From an uncultured Pseudomonadota bacterium (GTDB taxonomy: Bacteria; Pseudomonadota; Gammaproteobacteria; Burkholderiales; SG8-39): a DNA stretch of 13,178 nucleotides. Shown in pieces: positions 6,705 through 13,178 of the stretch. The position numbers were made by a program, and so were the translations under genes. The number at the start of each line of letters is the position of its first letter. The stretch's first letter is position 1. Under the pieces are notes generated by a model. That model worked only from the letters and a program-made list of their open reading frames with translations, ran no database searches and was not told where the DNA came from. The stretch is taken from the NCBI GenBank assembly GCA_903864555.1, contig CAIPGJ010000141.1, positions 1 through 13,178 of the forward strand, given 5' to 3'.

Positions 6705-8183
6705 ATGAACGAAGCAGAATTCCAGCGTCTTGCAGCGCAAGGCTTCAATCGCATACCCGTCGTCGCAGAGACCTTTGCCGACCTCGATACGCCGCTGTCG
6801 GTTTATCTCAAGCTTGCCAATGGTCCTGGCACTTACCTGTTGGAGTCCGTGGTGGGGGGCGAGCGATTCGGCCGGTATTCGTTCATTGGTTTGCCAGCCA
6901 GCAAGCGTATCGTCGTTCGCGGCATGAGTACCCGGGTCATGAGTGGTGACGCCGTCATCGAGCAGGATGAAGGTAATCCACTGGATTTCATTCAGGGCTA
7001 TCTCAGGCGGTATCGTGCCGCCCCGTTATCCGCCGGCACACACCGTTTTCCCGGTGGGCTGGTGGGTTACTTCGGCTACGACACGGTTCGATACGTCGAG
7101 GAAAAGCTTTCCAGGCTTCCCGAAAAGCCGGACCCCATTGGCGCTCCGGACATTGTGCTGCTGCAGTCGGAAGAGATTGCCATTTTCGACAATCTTGCCG
7201 GCAAGCTTTATCTCGTCGTGTTTGCCGATCCGCAGGACGACGATGCTCTGGAGGTTGCCCGACGCAGGCTGCGGGAACTTCTCGTGGCCTTGCGCAAACC
7301 GGTTAGCATTCCTGCACATGGCGCGATAGCGGACGACGAGCCCATCTCTGGAATGGGGGAGGTGGCGTTTCTTTTCGCTGCAGCAAAGTGCAAGCAATAC
7401 ATCTTCGACGGCGACATCATGCAGGTGCAGATTTCACAGCGCCTCTCGCGGCGCTTCGACGGGGATCCGCTGGCCCTCTATCGCTCGCTGCGCACCCTCA
7501 ATCCATCGCCGTACATGTATTACTTCGACCTTGGGGACCTGCAGATTGTCGGTGCGTCTCCGGAGATACTGGTGCGGCTGGAGGATGGCAAGGTCACGCT
7601 CAGGCCGATTGCGGGGACGCGGAGGCGTGGTGCCACCCCGGAGGAGGATGCCGCGCTCGCCAGGGAGCTGCTTGCCGACCCCAAGGAACGTGCCGAGCAT
7701 GTGATGCTCATAGACCTGGGTCGCAATGACGTCGGGCGGATTGCCACCACCGGCTCTGTGCGTGTGACCGAAAACATGATCATCGAGCGCTACTCCCATG
7801 TGATGCACATCGTGTCGAATGTCGAGGGCGAGCTGAAGCCTGGCCTGGATGCGGTGGAAGTCCTGAAGGCATCGTTTCCGGCCGGTACGGTGACCGGAAC
7901 TCCGAAGGTTCGTGCCATGGAGATCATCGAAGAACTGGAGCCCGTGAAGCGCGGCATCTATGCCGGTGCCGTCGGATACCTCGGATACAACGGTGACATG
8001 GATGTTGCCATTGCCATACGGACCGGGGTGATCAAGGACGGCATGCTGCATGTCCAGGCGGCGGCCGGGATTGTGGCCGATTCAGTGCCTCAATCAGAAT
8101 GGAATGAGACCAACATCAAGGCTCGCGGAACCCTGAGGGCCGCCGAACTGGCGAGTGCCGGGCTGGACACCAAGATTCCGTAG
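6705..8183 (+). CDS. trpE: Anthranilate synthase component I
   Basis: TrpE converts chorismate and ammonia (from TrpG with glutamine) to anthranilate, the first step of tryptophan synthesis. It is complete at 492 residues. The N-terminal domain carries TYLLES (43-48) and GGERFGRYSFIG, the region that binds feedback tryptophan. The chorismate-binding domain shows PIAGTRRRG (about 300-308), HVMLIDLGRNDVGR (about 331-344), YSHVMHIVSNVEG and FPAGTVTGTPKVRAMEII (about 390-407). CCGGAG (6692-6697) lies 7 bases before the ATG. A Trp-rich leader precedes it. In many betaproteobacteria trpG, trpD and trpC follow; here an opposite-strand gene begins 35 bases after the stop. Confidence 0.96.
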   Translation: MNEAEFQRLAAQGFNRIPVVAETFADLDTPLSVYLKLANGPGTYLLESVVGGERFGRYSFIGLPASKRIVVRGMSTRVMSGDAVIEQDEGNPLDFIQGYLRRYRAAPLSAGTHRFPGGLVGYFGYDTVRYVEEKLSRLPEKPDPIGAPDIVLLQSEEIAIFDNLAGKLYLVVFADPQDDDALEVARRRLRELLVALRKPVSIPAHGAIADDEPISGMGEVAFLFAAAKCKQYIFDGDIMQVQISQRLSRRFDGDPLALYRSLRTLNPSPYMYYFDLGDLQIVGASPEILVRLEDGKVTLRPIAGTRRRGATPEEDAALARELLADPKERAEHVMLIDLGRNDVGRIATTGSVRVTENMIIERYSHVMHIVSNVEGELKPGLDAVEVLKASFPAGTVTGTPKVRAMEIIEELEPVKRGIYAGAVGYLGYNGDMDVAIAIRTGVIKDGMLHVQAAAGIVADSVPQSEWNETNIKARGTLRAAELASAGLDTKIP

Positions 8184-8218
8184 CGCTGCCATCCGGTCAT
8201 TGCCCTCAACCAGCCAAT

Positions 8219-10201
8219 TTAGCTTTTGCCGGCTGAAAGCAGCCCCAAGTCGGCATTCACCTGTCCGAGAACGCTATCCCAGTCGCCCGATCGGGGCTGT
8301 CGGTAAAGTTTTGCGCTTGGATACCACGGGCTGTCACTCCGGTGCAGGAACCAGCGCCAGTCCGGCGCATGGGACAACAGTATCCAGGTGGCCTTGCCCA
8401 GGGCGCAGCTCAGGTGAGGCACGCTGGTGCAGGTGCTGACAACAAGGTCGAGGGTTTCGATCAGTGCTGCCGTGTCGCTCAGATCATGCAGCTGGTTTCC
8501 CACAAACCGGATATCGGGGCGGGATTCCATGGTTCCCCTATCGTCTGGTTTCAGTTCTTGCTGCAGGCAGATGATTTCGATGCCCTTGTCCGGAATGGCC
8601 TTGAGGAACTCAGCCAATCGTAGGCTGCGCTTGCCGTCGTCCCGGAAGCTCGAAGTGCTGCTCCAGACAATCCCGACTCGCAGCCCTTTCGTCGGCCCCA
8701 GTTGTTTTTGCCAAGCGGAGACTTTCAGCGGGTCGCTTTCCAGATAGCGTGTCGTGTGTGGAATCGCGGAGAGGGAGGTATTGAAGGCCAGCGGGAGGCT
8801 CAACAACGGGCAGTGGTAGTCGAAAGATTCCGTAGTGGATCCGCTTTCCCTCAGTTCATCTACGCCGTCAAGTGTGCCCAAAACATCGAGCAGGGCTTTG
8901 GGTACCTCCAGGATCGTTCTGGCACCGAGTTCCGAGACCAGCTTTGCATACCGGCAGAACTGCAACGCATCCCCCAGGCCCTGCTCTGCGTGGAGGAGGA
9001 TGGTTTTTCCGTGCAATGACTGCCCGCCGAGCCAGAGTGGAACGGGGAAGGTCCGCAGGTGCTTTTTCGCTTCAGGACGGGTCCAGCGCGACTCGTGCAG
9101 TTTCCACCCAGGTTCCAGGTTTCCGTTCAGCAGCAATGCAATGCTTTTGTTCCAGATGGCCTCGTCATAGTCCGGCCTGATGGCGAGTGCCTTGTCATAG
9201 CTGGCGATTGCCGCATCCAGTCTCTGCAATTCCTTCAGCGCAATCCCCCGGTTGAAATGTGCTTCGGCAAATGCCGGGTTGGCGGCAATCGCCCTGTCGT
9301 AACTGGAGATCGCCGTTTCATGCTGCTGCAACTCCTGCAGGATGTTTCCACGATTGGAGTGGGCTTCGGCAAAGTCGGGTTTGATGGCAATGGCCCGATC
9401 GACGCTGGCAAGCGCGTCAGGAAGCTGCTTCATTTCCTGCAATACCAGTCCCAGGTTTGAATGGGCTTGCGCATAGTTCCGATAGAGTGCAATCGCGCGT
9501 CTGAAGCTCGATGCTGCCGCTTCCAGCCTGCCCAGGCGATGCAATGCGGTGCCGCGGTTGTATTGTGCGACGGGATAATCCGGCTGCAGCGAGATTGCGC
9601 GGTCGAAGCTGGCGATGGCCTCCTCATGCCGGCTTAATTCATTCAAGGCGCCACCTCGATTGGTATGTGCCTCGACGTCCATGGGTTGCAGCCTGATGGC
9701 TTGTTCGTAGCTGGCAACCGCCGCTTCCAGGCGCTTCAGTTCCCGCAGCGCATTGCCGCGGTTGAAGAAGGCATCTGCGTAAGCCGGCTGGATCGTCAAG
9801 GCCCGGTCGTAGCTGGCAACGGATGCCTCGAATTGCCCTATCTTTTGCTGGGCGTTGGCCTTGTTGTAATGGACCTCTGCATAGTCCGGGCGAATCCTGG
9901 CAGCACGTTCGTAGCTGGTCATGGCCGCATCGAACTGCCCCAGATCCTGCAATGCATTGCCGAGGAAGTTCAGGGCCTCCGGATTGTCAGGATGGATCGC
10001 GAGAGAGGCGGAAAGGAAGCTGACCGCACGCTGGAAGTCACCGGACTGGCCGCAGAGAACGCCCATTTGCTGGAGTGCCCGATGATGCCCGGGCGCATCT
10101 TTCAGCAGTTTTTCGTACAGAGAGCTTGCTTCGTTGAGCCGTCCTGACTGGTGCAGCGCCAGGGCCTGCGAGAACAGCTTTGTTGAGGATGGGTGATCCA
10201 T
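8219..10201 (-). CDS. TPR-repeat protein with C-terminal OGT-like glycosyltransferase domain
   Basis: The 660-residue protein has about ten 34-residue tetratricopeptide repeats (residues about 6-345), with the classic W/N-G-A-F-P pattern such as FAEAHFNRGIALKELQRLDA and AIASYDKALAIRPDY. The repeats are so alike that the DNA shows a 102-base periodicity. From about 395 to 650 is a GT-B-like domain: HAEQGLGDALQFCRYAKLV, VGIVWSSTSSFRDDGKRSLRL, then STCTSVPHLSCALGK and SHAPDWRWFLHRSDSPWYP. This architecture resembles bacterial SPINDLY/O-GlcNAc-transferase-like proteins; the substrate is unknown. It may glycosylate proteins or surface polymers. No signal peptide is seen, so it is cytoplasmic. It converges with trpE. 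A minus-strand extended -10 (TGCGATAAT, 10263-10255) and a leader hairpin lie upstream. Confidence 0.85.
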   Translation of the reverse strand: MDHPSSTKLFSQALALHQSGRLNEASSLYEKLLKDAPGHHRALQQMGVLCGQSGDFQRAVSFLSASLAIHPDNPEALNFLGNALQDLGQFDAAMTSYERAARIRPDYAEVHYNKANAQQKIGQFEASVASYDRALTIQPAYADAFFNRGNALRELKRLEAAVASYEQAIRLQPMDVEAHTNRGGALNELSRHEEAIASFDRAISLQPDYPVAQYNRGTALHRLGRLEAAASSFRRAIALYRNYAQAHSNLGLVLQEMKQLPDALASVDRAIAIKPDFAEAHSNRGNILQELQQHETAISSYDRAIAANPAFAEAHFNRGIALKELQRLDAAIASYDKALAIRPDYDEAIWNKSIALLLNGNLEPGWKLHESRWTRPEAKKHLRTFPVPLWLGGQSLHGKTILLHAEQGLGDALQFCRYAKLVSELGARTILEVPKALLDVLGTLDGVDELRESGSTTESFDYHCPLLSLPLAFNTSLSAIPHTTRYLESDPLKVSAWQKQLGPTKGLRVGIVWSSTSSFRDDGKRSLRLAEFLKAIPDKGIEIICLQQELKPDDRGTMESRPDIRFVGNQLHDLSDTAALIETLDLVVSTCTSVPHLSCALGKATWILLSHAPDWRWFLHRSDSPWYPSAKLYRQPRSGDWDSVLGQVNADLGLLSAGKS

Positions 10202-10228
10202 GCTGGACGGTATCGCTGATTTTCAGAG

Positions 10229-10263
10229 CCGGAACACCAGATTCCGGATAGGGCATTATCGCA
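10229..10263 (-). promoter_or_regulatory. Candidate promoter and leader hairpin of the TPR gene
   Basis: Read on the minus strand, TGCGATAAT (10263-10255) resembles an extended -10 element. It would place transcription start near 10248 and give a leader of about 47 bases. That leader holds a perfect 6-bp hairpin: TTCCGG (10242-10247) and CCGGAA (10229-10234) on the plus strand, loop of 7. No good -35 and no strong ribosome-binding site are visible. Confidence 0.3.
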
Positions 10264-10477
10264 CTTCAAGCCTATTTCTCCCCGATGGGGTTTGGCGGCC
10301 GGCGTACTCAATGCAATAATTGCAGCATGCATCGAGTGAACCTGCGGCCCATGGTCGCGGGCAGCCCGATACCCGGTAGAGGCTTCGCCATGCACGCCCT
10401 GCCGCCCGAATTCTGGCATCCCGGCTTCATGAGAACTTACAGGCAGAAAAATGCTGCTGATGATCGATAGGCCGCAT

Positions 10478-10560
10478 CCGGCTTTTAGCGGACATTATCG
10501 GAAGCTGGTGGCTCTGAAATACATTAACTAAACAAGTATTTAACGTCCGCTAGGCTCCGG
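10478..10560. repeat. Imperfect 16-bp inverted repeat flanking 51 bases
   Basis: Bases 10478-10493 and 10545-10560 are inverted copies matching at 12 of 16 positions: outer CCGG/CCGG and an inner perfect 8 bp (TAGCGGAC 10486-10493, GTCCGCTA 10545-10552). The enclosed stretch is AT-rich compared with the flanks (ACATTAACTAAACAAGTATT). It could be a minute mobile-element remnant, a recombination site or a fold in RNA; no coding content is present. Confidence 0.45.
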
Positions 10561-10586
10561 GTTGCGCCGTTGCAAGCCGGGAAATA

Positions 10587-10625
10587 TGCGGGTAACGTTG
10601 CGGGTATCAAACCTCGGATACCCGC
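10587..10625. repeat. Three TGCGGGTA-type boxes forming direct and inverted repeats before int
   Basis: TGCGGGTA occurs at 10587-10594 and again at 10599-10606, 12 bases apart. The reverse complement TACCCGC stands at 10619-10625. The second and third copies are the core of a perfect 9-bp inverted repeat (GCGGGTATC 10600-10608, GATACCCGC 10617-10625, loop of 8) ending 2 bases before the int ATG. Such an array fits arm-type integrase or excisionase binding sites, or an operator or translational hairpin controlling int. Confidence 0.6.
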
Positions 10626-10627
10626 TC

Positions 10628-11896
10628 ATGGCCCTCACCGACGCGACGATTCGCAGCACCAAGCCCGGCGCAATGCCGGAAAAGCTCACGGATGGCGCGG
10701 GGCTTTACCTCGAAGTCAGGCCGAGCGGCGCGAAACTCTGGCGCTATCGCTACCGCATCGCGGGCAAAGAAAACCTCTTTGCGGTCGGCGAGTACGTCGC
10801 CCCTGTCGCGAGAGAATCCGAAAGTAAGGCCGACGCCCGGAAAGCCGGGGGGCAATACACCCTCGCCGAAGCTCGCGCCGAGCGGGATCGTTGCAGGCAG
10901 CTAATCAAGCAAGGCATTCACCCTGCACACAACCGGCAGGCGCGGCGCATTGCCCAAGTTACCGAGAACGCAAACACCTTCCAGACCATTGCTAAGGAAT
11001 GGATCGAACAGCGGCGCTCGAAGTGGTCGGGCTACTACCTCAAGCAAGTCGAGAACACGCTAAAGGTTGATGCCTACCCATATATCGGGACGCTGCCAAT
11101 GCGCTCGATAGGGGCGGCGCATCTGCTCGAAATCATCAAGCGGGCGGAAAAACGCGGAGCCGAGACTGTCGCGATCCTGTTGCGCCAATGGATGAGCGCA
11201 ATTTTTCGCTATGCCGTGTCAACGCTCCGGGCTGACTTCGATCCGGCGGCGGCACTCAAGGGGGCTATTCACCGTCCGAAGGTGCAACACGCGAAGCCGC
11301 TCACCCGGAAACAAATACCCGATTTTCTCAAGGCGCTCGAAACATACGGGGGCTATCGGACTACTGCAATCGCTATGCGGCTGCTCATGCTAACCTTTGT
11401 CCGTACCGTGGAACTACGCGGCGCGGAGTGGACAGAGTTTGACCTGGACGGTGCCGAGTGGCGCATACCTGCCGAGCGCATGAAGATGCGCGAACCCCAT
11501 ACCGTCCCGCTTTCCTCGCAGGCGGTCGAATTGCTGCGCGAACTGCATACCCTGACCGGCGGGCAGAAGCTTCTATTCCCGAACTACCGCAGGCCGAAAA
11601 CCTGCATGACCGGAACAACCCTTAACCGAGCGATTGAGCGCATGGGCTACGGCGGCAAGTTCTCGGGGCATGGCTTCCGCGCTACCGCGTCAACGATGCT
11701 GAATGAATTGGGCTACCGCTCCGATTTGATCGAACGGCAGCTAGCCCATGCCGAGCGCAGCAAAGTGCGGGCGAGCTACAACCAAGCCGAATATATGCCC
11801 GAGCGCATTGCGATGATGCAGGCATGGGCTGACCTGATAGACCAAATGGCGAAGGTTGATAGCAACGTTACGCCGATCAAGCGGGCAGCGGCATAA
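10628..11896 (+). CDS. int: P4-type tyrosine-family site-specific integrase
   Basis: This recombinase of 422 residues would integrate and excise the element. Domains in order: an N-terminal arm-DNA-binding domain (DUF4102-like, about 1-90; MALTDATIRSTKPG, LTDGAGLYLEVRPSGAKLW), a helical core-binding domain (about 105-200) and the catalytic domain (about 215-400). Catalytic residues are all visible: R259 (TFVRTVELRG), H348 and R351 (HGFR), H374 (LAHAER) and the nucleophile Y384 (ASYNQAEY). I chose ATG 10628, the usual family start; the frame also extends upstream to TTG 10562. The inverted repeat immediately ahead leaves no clear ribosome-binding site. It appears intact. Confidence 0.93.
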   Translation: MALTDATIRSTKPGAMPEKLTDGAGLYLEVRPSGAKLWRYRYRIAGKENLFAVGEYVAPVARESESKADARKAGGQYTLAEARAERDRCRQLIKQGIHPAHNRQARRIAQVTENANTFQTIAKEWIEQRRSKWSGYYLKQVENTLKVDAYPYIGTLPMRSIGAAHLLEIIKRAEKRGAETVAILLRQWMSAIFRYAVSTLRADFDPAAALKGAIHRPKVQHAKPLTRKQIPDFLKALETYGGYRTTAIAMRLLMLTFVRTVELRGAEWTEFDLDGAEWRIPAERMKMREPHTVPLSSQAVELLRELHTLTGGQKLLFPNYRRPKTCMTGTTLNRAIERMGYGGKFSGHGFRATASTMLNELGYRSDLIERQLAHAERSKVRASYNQAEYMPERIAMMQAWADLIDQMAKVDSNVTPIKRAAA

Positions 11897-11897
11897 A

Positions 11898-11957
11898 GGT
11901 TCGCCGCACCTAGCCCGACGGGGCGAAAACCGGGGAACCCTTGTCCGGCGGTGCGGC
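11898..11957 (+). other. Possible structured RNA or operator between int and the next gene
   Basis: The 94 bases after int contain nested self-complementary segments: GCCGCACC (11903-11910) with GGTGCGGC (11950-11957), a perfect 8-bp pair enclosing 39 bases. Competing pairings inside are TCGCC with GGCGA and the C-rich/G-rich run around 11914-11923. It is not followed by a T run, so it is not a simple terminator. It may fold in the int-downstream transcript. Confidence 0.35.
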
Positions 11958-11990
11958 ATCCAATCAAGGGCGGCGCGAAAGGGCGCGACA

Positions 11991-12947
11991 ATGGATTTTC
12001 CTGCATATGTCCCGGCGGCAGTACGCGAGCATCTGACGCATTATCTCGAAGGCGAAAGCGATAGAAGCATTCCGGGCTATATCGAAATACTGGCAAATGC
12101 CGATAGCCGGTTAGCCGAAATTGACGGTGTAATTGAAAGATGCATTCGGCGTGGTGAAGAGGATTATCTTCCAAGTCTGCGGAAGCAAAGGGCCGAAGCT
12201 GCCGAACACCGGGATATGCTTGCTCGCGACGTGGATTGCTTGCGGCGGCTGGCAGACAATGCGCGGATGCGCGATGCTTTTGCCTTCCTGATCCGCGAAT
12301 TTTCCGACGATCAACAATGGCGAAGTTTTATACATTGTGCATGGTCGGCAAAAATTGATTTCTCGAAATACCGAGAAGGTCGGAAATGGGCGACGGAACT
12401 AAAAGCCGAAATCGCTGATGCAGCCGATGGCCTGGCCGGGTTGATTCGGCAGTTTTCAGAAATCAGTATCAGTGGGCCGGACGAGCTTTATTCAATTCCC
12501 GAGCTATTGCGGAAAACAGATAACCATGACATGCAGGGGCATAACCTAGAAATGTGGCGAGGGATGCGGGCGCACGTATTGGGAGATATTCCACGGGGCG
12601 GGAATGCTGGCGGAGAGGCAGAGCAAAAGGCGCGGGATATGTTGCGCTATGCATGGGGAACGGCACCAGATTTATCCGAGTTGCTCGACACCTTGGCGCG
12701 AGCGGCGCGAGACTTCAAACCAGTTGAATCAGGGTTTATTGGCGCTGCAATTGAGTCCCGGCAACGAAGCGAGAAAACTGAATACCTGCGGGCCTTCGGT
12801 AATCTTTTCACTGACGCGCACCATTTGACGGTATCAACCGCCGTCATGCAAGCAATGGCAGTCGTGGCGGATGTCGTAATCAATCAACCTGGTGTTGGTG
12901 TGACCTATGATGATGTGCGGAAAGCCCTTGCCAATCTAGGCGGCTAG
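11991..12947 (+). CDS. Unknown protein between int and alpA of the integrative element
   Basis: I do not recognise a named domain. The likely start is ATG 11991 (MDFPAYVPAAVREHLTHYLEG), giving 318 residues; the open frame runs further left to 11856 but would overlap the end of int. The sequence is mostly helical and charged. Residues about 25-95 (IEILANADSRLAEIDGVIER onward, with many E/R/A) suggest a coiled coil. The C-terminal part (EYLRAFGNLFTDAHHLTVST and VGVTYDDVRKALANLGG) looks compact and conserved-like. No signal peptide or membrane helix is seen. The base composition appears more AT-rich than upstream genes. Its place between integrase and AlpA suggests a role in element maintenance or control, but this is context only. 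Confidence 0.75.
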   Translation: MDFPAYVPAAVREHLTHYLEGESDRSIPGYIEILANADSRLAEIDGVIERCIRRGEEDYLPSLRKQRAEAAEHRDMLARDVDCLRRLADNARMRDAFAFLIREFSDDQQWRSFIHCAWSAKIDFSKYREGRKWATELKAEIADAADGLAGLIRQFSEISISGPDELYSIPELLRKTDNHDMQGHNLEMWRGMRAHVLGDIPRGGNAGGEAEQKARDMLRYAWGTAPDLSELLDTLARAARDFKPVESGFIGAAIESRQRSEKTEYLRAFGNLFTDAHHLTVSTAVMQAMAVVADVVINQPGVGVTYDDVRKALANLGG

Positions 12948-12950
12948 TGG

Positions 12951-13060
12951 CTGGAAAACTCATATGAAAAATAGCAGGCGACTTTTCCAGAGCGGCGGAA
13001 AACTCAACCCCTGAAAAGCTGCTGAGTATTGCTGAGGAAAGTAAGCTAAAAAAATATGCT
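12951..13060. promoter_or_regulatory. AT-rich repeat-bearing control region before alpA
   Basis: This stretch holds a perfect 8-bp inverted repeat (CTGGAAAA 12951-12958, TTTTCCAG 12983-12990), a 10-bp direct repeat (GGAAAACTCA 12953-12962 and 12997-13006, 44 bases apart) and a second direct repeat TGCTGAG (13020-13026 and 13030-13036) with a 10-base period, about one helical turn. TATGCT (13055-13060) could be a -10 box. The set looks like an operator or promoter region for the alpA-like gene. Confidence 0.45.
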
Positions 13061-13101
13061 TCGCGAATCGGCTGGCAACAGCCATTTACGGAGCGTATCG
13101 A

Positions 13102-13178
13102 ATGAGCCAACTTCCTGAAACAGGCTTCCTGCGCCTATCGCAGATCATCGGAGATCCAGGCAGACCTAACGCTAAACC
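13102..13178 (+). CDS. AlpA-family transcriptional regulator / excisionase, N-terminal fragment
   Basis: ATG 13102 has GGAG (13090-13093) 8 bases upstream. The 25 visible codons begin MSQLPETGFLRLSQIIGDPG, which matches the typical start of betaproteobacterial AlpA-like proteins (a P-E-T-G-F-L-R-L lead into a MerR-like helix-turn-helix). The gene runs off the right edge. AlpA of prophage CP4-57 activates the integrase gene; in P4-like elements such proteins act as excisionase or regulator. The position downstream of int fits this. Confidence 0.75.
   Translation, partial: MSQLPETGFLRLSQIIGDPGRPNAK

Larger units (their letters stand above)
10202..10627. other. 426-base gap at the probable element boundary
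   Basis: No gene is supported between the TPR gene and the integrase. The left part holds the possible TPR promoter. The middle (about 10285-10470) has only a weak 61-codon frame without family resemblance. The right part (10478-10625) is rich in inverted and direct repeats listed separately. No tRNA or tmRNA 3' end, the usual target of P4-type integrases, could be recognised, so the attachment site is not placed; it probably lies in this gap. Confidence 0.5.

Noticed and set aside
8184..8244. Terminator between trpE and the TPR gene
   Set aside because: GGCTG-AAAG-CAGCC (8231-8244) forms a short hairpin but has no T run on either side and lies inside the TPR coding end.
9180..10180. CRISPR-like regular repeats
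   Set aside because: The 102-base periodicity is coding and in frame, produced by 34-residue TPR motifs; there are no constant repeats separated by unique spacers.
10285..10470. 61-codon frame in the TPR-int gap
   Set aside because: No ribosome-binding site, no family resemblance, and an equally long frame on the other strand; most likely chance in GC-rich DNA.
10202..10627. tRNA gene as integration target
   Set aside because: Read for a cloverleaf or T-arm (GGTTCGANTCC-like) on both strands; none found.
10562..10627. Upstream TTG start of the integrase
   Set aside because: It would add 22 residues unlike the family start and would place the repeat array and hairpin in coding sequence.
11856..11990. 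Longer start of the unknown island protein overlapping int
   Set aside because: It overlaps the int 3' end, the extra residues are Arg/Gly-rich in the manner of a shadow frame, and ATG 11991 begins a plausible protein.

Overview
The window looks like a chromosomal segment of a high-GC betaproteobacterium. This rests on the conserved neighbourhood mltA / apaG / rpe / gph / trpE, on a ubiquinone-type hydroxylase followed by dsbC, and on protein sequences typical of that class. I cannot name the genus. A putative integrative element begins near the right end.

Layout. Positions 2-928 (+) hold the C-terminal part of a UbiH/UbiF-type flavin hydroxylase, followed directly by dsbC (958-1692, +), a periplasmic disulfide isomerase. 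mltA (1709-3001, -), a lipoprotein lytic transglycosylase, converges on dsbC. It starts almost back to back with a 31-residue membrane protein (3008-3103, +), which converges on apaG (3116-3496, -). A short hairpin-rich gap then leads to rpe (3652-4320, +), gph (4332-5015, +) and a single-subunit FAD dehydrogenase of the D-2-hydroxyglutarate/glycolate/D-lactate type (5040-6461, +). These three are tightly packed and probably cotranscribed.

From 6462 to 6704 lies what appears to be a tryptophan-responsive leader in front of trpE (6705-8183, +). It has an extended -10 promoter overlapped by a perfect palindrome, a short GTG-initiated ORF with three Trp codons in its last nine codons, and mutually exclusive hairpins ahead of a T run. 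trpE is not followed by trpG, trpD or trpC. A convergent gene for a TPR-rich, OGT-like glycosyltransferase (8219-10201, -) lies there instead.

From about 10.45 kb the character changes. A gap with several inverted and direct repeats leads to a P4-type tyrosine integrase (10628-11896, +), an unrecognised 318-residue protein (11991-12947, +) and the first codons of an AlpA-type regulator (13102-end, +). This is the typical left edge of a P4-like integrative element or genomic island. Its cargo would lie beyond the window. No new system is complete here. The strongest points for a second look are the trp attenuator, the repeat-rich integrase upstream region, the unknown protein between int and alpA, and the 31-residue membrane protein.
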